Origin: Sitta carolinensis
Taxonomy: Eukaryota; Chordata; Aves; Passeriformes; Sittidae
Assembly: GCA_032173965.1 (NCBI GenBank)
Contig: CM063299.1
Coordinates: 992,001 to 1,056,000, forward strand
DNA length: 64,000 bases
Direction of reading: 5' to 3'
Part shown: positions 50,496 through 60,070 of the stretch, one piece after another
Layout: every line of letters starts with the position of its first letter
Numbering within the stretch: position 1 is the stretch's first letter
Program-made: the position numbers and the translations under genes
The notes under the pieces: generated by a model
What the model was told of the DNA's origin: nothing
The model's input: only the letters and a program-made list of their open reading frames with translations
Database searches by the model: none

Positions 50496-51020
50496 GCAGT
50501 GCCCTGTCCCAGCTGGGCTGCTCAGTGCCCTGCCAGTGCCCCTGTGCCCTGCCTGCTCCCATCCCTGTCAGCAGCATTCCATGTTATTGTATCATTTTCT
50601 CCTTCGAGCTGGAAGATGATGTTTGCAGCATGTTCTATGAATTTTTCATAAAGATAGAAAAACAGACTAATCTTGTGAGCTTTGAGTCTTGGTGGTGGGT
50701 AATGGCTTTGATTTAAAGCATTTTGTCTTAATGATAGTTATATTGAAAATTTCCTGCTGCTTTCAAGCACGTTTAGTTATTATCATAAACATTGATGGTA
50801 GAAATGCCTGCCAAATTGTGCGTGGCTGTTTATGGCAGATGAGAGAGTCATCCAGAAATTAGAGAACTGGATCAACAAGTTGTGAAGAAACGTGTTTGTA
50901 CAGAAATCCACCCTGAAGGCAGTGGGACAAGGCAGGAACAAGGAGGGTCTTGAAGCTGGAGATGACCAGCTCTGGTTGTAGGATATGCTTGACAGGAGAT
51001 GATAAATGAATTTCTGATGA

Positions 51021-51160
51021 GAATCATAGAATCATTTATGTTGGAAAAGACTTCTAAATTCAGTGAATCTTACTTTAACCCCACACTGCCAAGCTCCCCC
51101 ATCCCTGCAGAGCTGCTCACCCCCATGCATGGCTGCCCAGGGACAAGCAATATCCTGCCT
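51021..51160 (-). mobile_element. CR1 LINE 3'-end fragment, minus orientation, with terminal repeat
   Basis: It starts GAATCATAGAATCATTTATG then TTGGAAAAGACTTCTAAATT, so the terminal ATTCTATGATTC motif is kept. CCCATCCCTGCAGAGCTGCT and GGCTGCCCAGGGAC follow. It is more diverged than the copy at 47543. Confidence 0.75.
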
Positions 51161-54100
51161 CTGCTGAAAGGAAATCCAGTGAATTGTGGTGGTTTCTTTC
51201 CCTCATGAGAATTTCCTCACCTGTGCACTGTGGCAGGGAAGGCAGACACACATTCTGCACTGTTCCTTGCCTGGATTTTTTTAGATATTAAAATCCTCAT
51301 GTTTGTTATGAATCCCCTGCAAAGGTGTTTAAGTCTTTGGCTTTTGGTGCTGTAGGAGAGGGAAAGGTGTCTCCAAGGCTCCATGGGGGCTGTGTGCAGG
51401 GGACAATGATCCCCACGCAGTGTCTGTCTTAGTCCTCTGTCCAGATTGCCCCTGGTTTGTTCCCTTGGAAATACAGTATATTTTAGTGGTGCCTAAGTGG
51501 GTTTTTTGTCATCAGGTCTCAATTACGAGTCCCTAAGGGCCTGACTGTCATCCCAGTACTGTGTGAGTTCCCCTTGTAGGACAGTAATGTCAAAATCCTC
51601 ACGTTTCTTCTCCTTTTCCCTTCCTCTTTGCCTTCATCCTTCACGGCTGAATTGAGTTGGTGTGGGTGGGATTCCAGCATCCAGCCTGTCGTGCTTTGCC
51701 CAGCCCAGCGGCGTTTGGGTCCTCGTTAGCGCAACGCTGCTCGTGAGGCAAATGTCAGCAGGAATCCTGACTTAGAAATTTCTCAAGAGTTCATCGAGGC
51801 AGAGTTTATCTTTCAGCGATGACCTTTCCTGTTGAACAGGGATTAAGGTGTGAGCAGGGGCTGTGTGAGGGAGGCACTTTGCAGGAGGAGGCTCTGGCTG
51901 CGCATCCCTGCGCTCCGCCCGGAGCCTGCTGCCTCAGCCTGGCCTGCCAGGCTGCTTTGGGTTCCAGCTCCTGGCTCCTTGACATAAATCACTTGGCTGA
52001 ACGTGGAGGAGCATCCCACATGCCTGTTAAGTGGGGATAAAGGCACTCTGCTGAAGGGTGGGTTGATAATAAAGGCTCACTGCCTGAAGAGGTCCAGCTC
52101 TTGCTGTGCCAGCCCTGCACAGCAGCTCCCAGCTCCACCAGCACCAAGGTTGGCATTAAAAACAAAACTGCTGGGGCTGCTTTCTGAACCCACATCTTTT
52201 CATATCACTCTGTGTCCCATCTCACTTTCCCTCACTGCTTTTCTGTACTCTCCAAGCCACTGTGACACTGGGCAGAGTAAGCCTGAGGCTCCCCAAAGCC
52301 TGTCCCTCTGGCCTGCAGGCAAACGTTCACCTGCTGATCAAAATTCACAGGCTCAGAGTCTTTTCTGTAGGAAAAGCCCAGCAAATTCAAAGTGAAGCAA
52401 GCAAGACATTAACCTACCCTATTCCATCACTGCCAGAGCTGCTGGCTGCTGGCCCTTGATCTCCATTGGTGCAGGAAGGAGCTTCTGTAGCCCAGAGGAT
52501 TGCTGGAGCTAAAGATAAAAGGTGGTTGGCTGTGACTTACAGGCACATTTAATCTTTCCCACATCTCTCCTGACCTTGATTGATTCCTGGGGACACCTGG
52601 GATTGAGAATTTTGCATAGGGGAAGCCTTAGAGCTGGAGGTGCTTAGGCACAGTCTGGGAGCTGTGAAGTTGCCTGCTGCAGGATGGCTTTCTGTACACT
52701 TGCTTGGGAAATGGCACCTGAAATGGATCCTTTGCTGCCAGGACTTCCTGAGTGCTGGCAATTCCTGAAAAGGGAGGAGGTGTTCCTGCCAACCCTCAGT
52801 CAAAGCTGAATCAGTCTGATGGCTCCAGAGTCAGGGGATTCAGCTCAGCCCATGCCTCTGCTGGGACCAGGCAGCAGGTCAGGCTTTGCTCCTGCTCAGG
52901 TCACAGTCAGTGGTTCCCTCCCCTCCAGGGACAGCACAATCCCCTGACAGTTTTTCAGCAGCAAGCTTCCAGACATCTGCCCCAGGTCCTGTTCTTGCGT
53001 TGGATGTTGGTGGCCTGGGGACAGTCTCCAAGGAATTATTGTCAGTGCTCTGCAATTCCCACAGTTCACAGCAGCCCTGGACAACTCGTGACAACCTCCA
53101 ACATCAGGAATTTTGTCATAAGGACACAGGTTGCCAAAAAGTATTAACTTTTATTGGTGATGCAGTATCTAGGGGATTGCAGGCATTTTTACTTCTTCCT
53201 TTTAGTCTTGGGTACTCCAGGTTTGTGTAAAACAAGCTTGTTCCCAGGTAGTTCTTGCCAGAACACATCAGAATTCGTGTGGTGAGGAAGTTGTTCAGGT
53301 CCCTTTGCTGTTGTGATGGTAAGGGTGCCTCTGAGCTCACCTGAGCTCGTGGAAGAAGACAAATCCTTAGCAACTAACCATGGCTGAGCAAATGATTGAA
53401 ATATGGCTTTCTGGGGCTGCTGAGCCTCTTGCTGATTATGGGAGCTTTGTGTTTCATTTATAGGGTCTGGAGCAAAGTGTTGGCTCTGGAAAAGCTTCCA
53501 GCTTTTTCTGTGGAGTTTTTCAGGCACCACGTGGAGAGGTGCCAGGGCATCCCAGCCTCCACACAGCACTTCCCAGGTGCTGGAGCAGCCTTTGGCATGC
53601 CCATTTCCCTCCTGTGAGCAGTGTGGAGTGTTGAATTACCTTTTCATTACCTACCTGAATAACCCATTGCCAGCTCTTACTTCCAGTCTTAAGAGATGCA
53701 AATGAGTGGTGGGGTGTGGGCTGTGGGGGCACAGAGGGTCCCTCTGGTTCTCAGCTGGTTGTTCTGGAGGTTTCTGGTGCTGCTGTGGGGTTTGCAGGAG
53801 TGTTTTACTAACAGGATGCCCCTGGCCGTGCCGTGTCCCGCTGTCACTCAGAGCAGCCAACTGGGTTTTCTATGTGACTTGGCAGGAAAATTCACATCCA
53901 TTTTATTGAACCAACGGGAGGAAAAGGGGGGAAAAGTGCTGGCTTCTAGTAATAAAGGGCTTTGGAACATCTCAGCTGGATATTTTTCTTCACGAGCGAG
54001 AAGGCCAAATGTTATCTTGACATTTAATCTTTAATAATAAAAAAAGGCTCTTTGTTTGCCAGCGAAGTCCAAAATCTGTTTACTCTCTCATGCCTTATTT

Positions 54101-54536
54101 CTTTTAACTTGCTAGCTTAGATGTCCTACTTACCCTCCCCTGCTACCAGTTCAGAGCTGTGGTATATCATTTATTGTCCAGAGCTGAGTGCCCTGTCACC
54201 ACAGAGCCACCAGCTGCCAGGTCTGCTTCTCTTGACCAGTTCATCCATTTGGGAACTGGGGAGCCCTTGGGTGGGCGGCACAGGGGAAGGGGCTGGGGCA
54301 GGAGAGGCCCAGCCTGTGCCCACCACAGCACCCTGGGGAGAGCAGGGGCTGGCTCCAGGGCCAGGAGAAGGCTGTGGTCAGTGCATGCAGCGCTGACCCA
54401 CGGGCAGGGGGCACTCGGGCACTCACAGCCCATCCTGGTGTTGAGTGAAGGCCGTGGGAAGTCGCAGCCAGAGGAGAAGGCTGGAGCAGCCTTGGGGCAG
54501 CCTGGAGGGGGGGATGGAGGTGATGGGTGCCCACAT

Positions 54537-54640
54537 CCATCCCTGCTGGCCATCATCCATCCCTGCTGGCCATCGTGTCCTGGCACTGCCCGCGGTGGGA
54601 CATGGTGGGACACGGTGGGACACGGTGGGACACGCTGGCT
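54537..54640. repeat. Two short tandem repeats side by side
   Basis: CATCCCTGCTGGCCATC occurs twice (about 54537-54575). The 11-bp unit GGGACACGGTG is repeated about four times just after it (about 54596-54637). Confidence 0.75.
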
Positions 54641-55701
54641 GTGGGCAGACCAGGCTCCCTGTGCCACCAGGCACCTCGCAGGTACCACCCAGGTGTAGCT
54701 CCAGCTTCCTGCAGCCATCTCCATCCAGCTCCTCCCAGTCCGCTGACTTTTCTTTCGCATCGAAACTTCTTCCTCATAAATTCTACATCCAAGAGCAGCC
54801 GTGAGAAATGCCAGAAGCCTGATCATCTAACATGCTTTTAATATCTAAATTTCTTCTTCAGTATCATTCTTATTTACATTGTTTTTCTTTCTCAAAAGAA
54901 AAAAAAAAATTAAGGGAGGAAAAAAATTAAATTTTCTTTTACTTCCACATTAGGAGGTGAGTTGTCATCCACCCTCTGGAATTCTTTTTTGCTTTTGATC
55001 TTTATTTATTTGTTTAATTTTGGTTGATGTCCCAAGCATGGTTTTGGAGACGAAGGTAGGTCTTCGCTCTCCAAATCAAAAGGAAAAAAAAAAAAGCCTA
55101 AATAAAACAATGCTGTCCTTGGTCATATTTAAAAGAGAAAAATCCAAACTGTTCCATTCCATATCATTAAAAAAAAAAAAAAATCAACTATTGAACTATT
55201 TCTACAGCTTACTGATCTAAAAGGGCGGGTTTTTTCCAAAAGTATCGAATGGATCCAAAAAACGATTTTCCTAGATGTGATTCAAGTTATTTGCTGTCAA
55301 CATTTTAATATCAATATTACCACAATGTGTAGTCTCAAACTAGTTCCTTTGTAGTTTGCATGGGATGTGAATGCTGTCTCGGCGTGCCCAGACCTAGAGA
55401 ACTTGTTACTACTGCATGAGCATCAAGTCAGATGTTGAAAAATACCTATTATATTTTGTGATAATTTGGTGAAAATGAGCACCTCCAGTCTCTGGTTGCA
55501 GTAGTGTGTTGAATGATTGTTCTTTTTTTATTTATTTTAATTTTTTTTATATATATCCATATATATATTTTTGGAGCTCTAAGCTTCGTAGTAGTCCGGG
55601 CTGACTCTTCTCCAGTACTTGCTCTCCTCTCGCATGGCCTTGGTTAAGTGTTAGAATTGGGCCTAGGCTGTTTATTCTGGTGTTTGGCTTTGTAATACCG
55701 G

Positions 55702-55707
55702 TGCATG
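55702..55707 (+). promoter_or_regulatory. UGCAUG (RBFOX-type) splicing element upstream of the tandem acceptor
   Basis: TGCATG lies 44 nt upstream of the distal acceptor at 55751. RBFOX proteins bind UGCAUG, and sites upstream of an alternative exon usually reduce its use. Here it could shift choice between the 55751 and 55805 acceptors. This is inference from the motif and its position. Confidence 0.4.
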
Positions 55708-55751
55708 CCCGGCGTCTGGCCTCATACCCAGCTTTATTCTCTGCACACCAG

Positions 55752-55805
55752 TCTTGAATAGCTACAGTGCTCAACCGAATTTTGGCGCACCCGCTTCCCC
55801 GGCAG
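55752..55805 (+). CDS. MSI2: MSI2 54-nt optional 5' extension of the C-terminal exon
   Basis: Using the acceptor CTGCACACCAG (ending 55751), the split codon becomes Val (G|TC). The 18 residues [18 protein letters not shown] are then inserted after ARGS. With the acceptor TTCCCCGGCAG at 55805 they are skipped. These residues match the longer form I know from mouse MSI2 (346 versus 328 residues), and the 18-residue difference agrees exactly. The tandem acceptor is thus a conserved isoform switch. Confidence 0.85.
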
Positions 55806-55960
55806 GCTCCAACCCAGCGCGGCCCGGAGGCTTCCCCGGGGCCAACAGCCCCGGGCCCGTCGCGGATCTGTACGGCACGGCCAGCCAGGACTCCGGCGTG
55901 GGGAACTACATAAGCGCCGCCAGCCCGCAGCCGGGCTCGGGCTTCGGCCACGGCATCGCC
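55806..55960 (+). CDS. MSI2: MSI2 C-terminal exon, Gly/Pro/Ser-rich region
   Basis: This core of 155 nt completes a glycine codon (G|GC). It encodes [34 protein letters not shown] and [17 protein letters not shown]. These are the distal low-complexity residues of MSI2, about 265-315, and distinguish it from MSI1. The donor GCC|gtaagt is in phase 0. The exon is strongly GC-rich, unlike the AT-rich exons before it. With the short acceptor the whole protein would be 328 residues. Confidence 0.97.
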
Positions 55961-56121
55961 GTAAGTACCGGGGCGCTCGCGGGGTGCTGGCCCCAGGGCC
56001 CCGCGCCGCAGCGGCCAAAGAGAGCCTTTGCTTTGAACAGTTACTGTATACAGCAAACACAGTAATATATTAGTGTATAATACCCCCAAAAAAATACAAT
56101 AAACAGTTATTATAGAATAAA
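55961..56121 (+). CDS. Possible read-through C-terminus with intronic polyadenylation
   Basis: If the donor at 55961 is not used, the frame runs on for 34 codons, starting [17 protein letters not shown] and ending YCIQQTQ, to TAA at 56063-56065. AATAAA occurs 33 nt later (56098-56103) and again at 56116-56121, with GATGTGTGACC shortly after. This arrangement could yield a short mRNA lacking GPLIATAFTNGYH. The donor is a perfect gtaagt, so read-through may be rare. Confidence 0.25.
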
Positions 56122-56737
56122 CCCCCATACGTCGATGTGTGACCCACAGGCACGACTGTAAACAGAAGTTTAATGGATGCGAAAGTTCCGAACGACTGTT
56201 AGTCGTGAAATTTAGATCTATGGGAAAAATGTTTTCTTGTAAAAGAATTTTTCATAGCAAATGAGACGTATTTCCCTCCCTAAGTAAACTGAAGAAAGAC
56301 TGTTTTAAAGTTTTTAAAGACTGAGATTTCAAAGTGTTGTTTTCTTTACATTGTCAGTTGAGGGGGGAAAGAGAAGAAAAGTGTTTTGAAAGTTTCATTC
56401 TCATTGGTTTGTTCCCTCTTTTAGTGTTAGTTAATACAGTCTTATTACTTTTAAGCTTAAACCTACTTTACTCTTGATTGAGAAGTTTCAAATTAACAAA
56501 CCCAAACCAAAACAGGAATTAGTGTTTCCACCCAGTTTCAAGTTAAAGCCACGACGGCGAGCGCAGCCTCCCGGACCCGCAGGCGGTGCCCGGCCCCCAC
56601 CCCGGTCCCCAGCTGCAGGAATCAAGTAATCCCTAATTACCAGGACATTCCAGCTGTTGGGAGAACCTGCAGAACCGTCGGGTCCACCCTGTGAGCAGTC
56701 ACTGCCTTGTGAACCACAGTTTATCTCGAATTGCCAC

Positions 56738-56845
56738 GGTTCCAGGGATGGAGCTCCACCTGTTCCAGTGATTAATCACTGTTACATATTAATCACTCTT
56801 ACACTGGAGGAATTTCTTCCTAATACCCAACCCGAACACCTCTTG
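56738..56845 (-). mobile_element. Possible CR1 fragment, minus orientation
   Basis: TTCCAGGGATGGAGCTCCAC and GAGGAATTTCTTCCTAATAC, followed by CCAACCCGAACACC, match the inner part of a reversed CR1. Between them, ATTAATCACT is duplicated. The ends are unclear. Confidence 0.5.
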
Positions 56846-57276
56846 GTGCAAACACTCCTTCGGAGCCGTCTGCAGCCAGACGTGACGTGTCTCAAAGGGC
56901 AATAATTATTAAATATGGGATTTAAATCCCTGCTTGCCCATATGGGCTTTATACCAGCCCAGCTAGCCCTCCTGGCTGGCACACACCCTTCACAGGCAGA
57001 GCAGCAGTCCCTGCTCCCACTAAAGGAGCAGAATTTGATCATTCATTTGGCCTATAGGACCCCCAGCAGGGGGACAGGACATGTCCTGCTCCTCTTCACC
57101 TGTCTGCTGGCCTTTGGGCTCACCTCCAGCCAGCCCTGGTGTGGCTGGCAGCCCCTGAGTGTTTTAGATAACCCCCTGAGTTATTTAGATAACACACAAC
57201 ACAGACACTGTGAGTGGAAGGTTATTTTTTTTTTGTTTTGTTAGGGATGGTTCTCCTTTATATACAATTTTATACA

Positions 57277-57326
57277 GACCAATGTGATGGGTGAAACAAA
57301 GGTAAACCTCTTTAATCACATTGGTC
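57277..57326. repeat. 12-bp perfect inverted repeat
   Basis: GACCAATGTGAT (57277-57288) is the reverse complement of ATCACATTGGTC (57315-57326). The 26-nt loop holds a smaller AGGT-AA-ACCT stem. It may be part of an unrecognised mobile element spanning about 56900-57480. Confidence 0.85.
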
Positions 57327-57846
57327 AAACCAGAGGGACATTAAGAAAAAATCCCTCCTGTCAGAAGGAACGAATAACATAAATAACAAAAACATTCTAT
57401 TATGTTCATCATCCTTCCTTGGGAAAGAACATTAGAAAACTAAAATTAGATTATTAGAAAACTAAATTAGCCAATTAAAACCTTGGGTTTGAACCTGGAG
57501 AAGGGCTGGGCCGTGCGGGGCCATGGGGTCAGCCCTAACGGGGTCGGGGCTGTGCTGGCACTAACGAGGGGCTCAGCTTGGCTTCCCCAGGCTGCACGTG
57601 GCTGTGTCACTGTGTGTGAGCATGAATGGGGGTTCTCCCCCTGGCACCCCCAGCACGGGCTGCAGTCAGGCTCCTGCCCTGTGCAGCACGGTCCGGAGCT
57701 GGGGTTTGTCTCCTGCACAAGGAGGAAGGGCAAAGCTCCCCCAGAGGTCCTTCAGACCAGAGGAGAGCTTCACTCCCTGTTGGAATTGGCTGGGGGAAGC
57801 AGGAGTGTAGTGCAGACAAAGTTCCTGAAGCTATTTTTATTGGGGG

Positions 57847-57881
<35 letters not shown>
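57847..57881. repeat. A35 homopolymer
   Basis: Thirty-five consecutive A, about 690 nt upstream of the last coding exon. It could be a retroposed poly(A) tail, as the GC-rich 57480-57840 precedes it, but target-site duplications were not established. Confidence 0.85.
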
Positions 57882-57883
<2 letters not shown>

Positions 57884-58573
57884 CAAACAAGCCCTCTACC
57901 TTGCTTTGTGCTTGGGTGCTCAATTCCCATCCCAGGCCTGCCCCTCCCATGGTCACACCATGGACTTGACAATCCCTGTGGATCAATTCTTGCACAAACA
58001 TGGAATATTGCTGCTCTGCAAGGAGCTGCATCAGCTCAGACTGCCACCTCTCACCACTTACAACACCTCTTATTTCCATTTTTCACCTAAAAACCTGTTT
58101 GTGCTTGAAAGCTTGGGCACTTTGGTCTCAGCAACATCATGATTTTTCAAGTGCTAGGACACCAGGTCCCAGCCTGGGTGTCCAGATTTGTCTGCACTAA
58201 CACTTCCCAAAGAACCATTTTATAATTGACTTGCAGATTGGCAGCCTCTTAATTCCCCCGATAACTGCAAAGAATCCCATAGCTTTTATTCCATATATAT
58301 TTATTTAACACTCTCCATTTACTAACCCTCGTTTAAAAATAAAAAAGGGAGAACCCCAAAGCTTATTTTTGCACTTGGGGGAATGAGAAGATGATGGTCT
58401 TGGAAAGGTGACCATAGGGTTGAGCACACCTGGTGACCAGAACAGCTCTTGGACATCCCTATTCATGCTGGCAACACAGTCTTTCAAGTCCTTTGATAAT
58501 TTCTTGGCAAAATTAATAATCAGCTGTTCCCATGTATAGAGCACTGATGAACTTAACAATTGTACAATTTTAG

Positions 58574-58615
58574 GGACCTTTGATTGCAACGGCTTTTACA
58601 AATGGATACCATTGA
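58574..58615 (+). CDS. MSI2: MSI2 final coding exon (GPLIATAFTNGYH, stop)
   Basis: After TTTTAG, 42 nt encode GPLIATAFTNGYH and the stop TGA at 58613-58615. This C-terminal peptide is shared by MSI1 and MSI2 of vertebrates and is diagnostic of the family. Phase 0 joins it to GFGHGIA of the preceding exon. The exon continues into the 3' UTR. Confidence 0.97.
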   Translation, partial: GPLIATAFTNGYH

Positions 58616-60070
58616 AACGTTACACATGGTTGGTTGCCATCTCACTTGGAGGTATTACAGTATATCCCATTTGTACTTTGTGCTGAACTACCATCTCCCC
58701 TATATTTACTTTAAGTGAACAATTTTTTATCTTCATTTCGTCTTTCCTTGGCCTTTAATCATTCCTTTCTGTGATTTGTGTTACTCAAATCAACCTCACG
58801 GGCTGGAAACTGGAAGACAGATCCAAAGCTAAACCCCCCAAAAGTCACTTTTTCATCTTCATGATGCTTCTTGCAATAATTTGAAGAGGCAGAAAACGCA
58901 GAAAGCTGTGGGGAATCACCCCCAGTGCCAGCAGCCAGAATCCCTGTGGGATCAGAGATCTGCTCCCATCACACTGGTTTAAAAATAGCTGAGCCCCACT
59001 GCTTTATTACTGAGAAACCATCATTCTTAATTAAGTGCTGTACCAAATATTACAGCTAAAAGATAACATTGTAACTTGTAACCATAGAGCAATTATCAAG
59101 ATTAAAAAAAAATTAAACCTGAGCAAATTAAATTAAAGGCATTACCTGAGCACCGCAGCCCTGGATCGCTGCCAGTTTCCTACCCTTTGAACTAAGCTCG
59201 AGTTAATTAAATGTTTAATTTTTATTTTTTATTATTATTTGGCCTTTGGCATATTCATCTTTGCAAACAAATATTCTTAACACTCGTAATGGAATAGATT
59301 AGAAAATGCAATGAAAAGCAGAAGTTATCCCAACTAAATGGCATGGGTTTGCCTCCAGAGCTCCGAGCCCGGACAGGCAGGTGGAATGGATGTGACAGAT
59401 TTTATTTCCCTGCCTCTTGCCCAGCACTACATGATCACATCATTTACGTTCAAAAATCAGTGTATGAAATTAGAATTAAAGTTAGTCAAGGGGCTGGGAA
59501 CTGCAGAAAACATTTGGAAACTTTAAACTACATAAAAACCGATTTATACCTAAACACTAGTGCATAAAGGGGGGTTTTATTTACTCTCCATCTCCACGCA
59601 CACCCCCAAGATTACCTGAAAACGTTCTGTCAATTGATTTGCTCCACCAAGGAGTGTTTTTTAGGGAAAGCACAAAGTGCCATAAGCACTCTTGCTTAAT
59701 CCCAGCTATTCGCACGTAGCCGGCTCTGTTTGCCAGTCCATTTGTCAGAATCCTTCCCGTTTCCTGGGCCGTCAGCCTTGGGAGTGGTGAGGTGGTACCC
59801 GGGGCCAGCTGGAGCCCGAGCAGAACATCATCGCTCAGGCTAATAACGCGGTGCAGATTGATGGGCTGTAATCCCCGCGCTCAGAGCCCGGCGCTCGCTG
59901 GCCAGCGCGGGGCTCCAGCCATTAACGACTTAAAAACAAAGTGCTTTTAATGTTGCTCATTACTAATTAAAATGGATTTTGAGAGGAGGAAATGAGCCTT
60001 ATTATTAATTCCTCAAGGAACACTGAGTTTGAAACGCTGGCGGCAGCGGCTGGTCCTGGCAGCCGCGGGG
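58616..60070 (+). other. MSI2: MSI2 3' UTR, proximal part (inferred)
   Basis: AT-rich sequence directly follows the stop. It has no canonical AATAAA before the minisatellite, only ATTAAA variants (for example around 59101-59137, 59205 and 59465). Human MSI2 mRNA has a 3' UTR of several kb, so the UTR probably continues past the repeat. A 12-bp palindrome CGCTGGCCAGCG lies near 59894-59905. A spliced 3' UTR cannot be excluded. Confidence 0.6.

Larger units (their letters stand above)
39286..55751 (+). other. MSI2: MSI2 intron, 16.5 kb
   Basis: I support no exon inside. The repeats are CR1 pieces at 45665, 47543, 50378 and 51021. An 11-bp hairpin lies at 41422-41448. A UAG cluster lies at 43119-43154 within an AT-rich block (about 42640-43560) that is free of recognisable repeats and looks like a conserved element. 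Short GGGACACGGT and CATCCCTGCTGGC repeats occur at 54537-54640. A UGCAUG lies just before the acceptor. Open frames here are short and overlapping on both strands. Confidence 0.85.
55961..58573 (+). other. MSI2: Last MSI2 intron, 2.6 kb
   Basis: It holds a diverged CR1-like piece near 56738-56845, a 12-bp inverted repeat (57277-57326), a 14-bp palindrome (57075-57088) and A35 (57847-57881). The acceptor CAATTGTACAATTTTAG is short of pyrimidines and looks weak. 57480-57800 is GC-rich with long open frames on both strands that match nothing I know. Confidence 0.85.

Noticed and set aside
54167..54826. 219-codon minus-strand open frame
   Set aside because: It crosses short tandem repeats in GC-rich DNA; several frames on both strands are open here, so this is composition, not coding.
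57483..58142. 219-codon plus-strand open frame in the last intron
   Set aside because: It includes a poly-lysine run from A35 and no known domain; homopolymer length would shift the frame between individuals.
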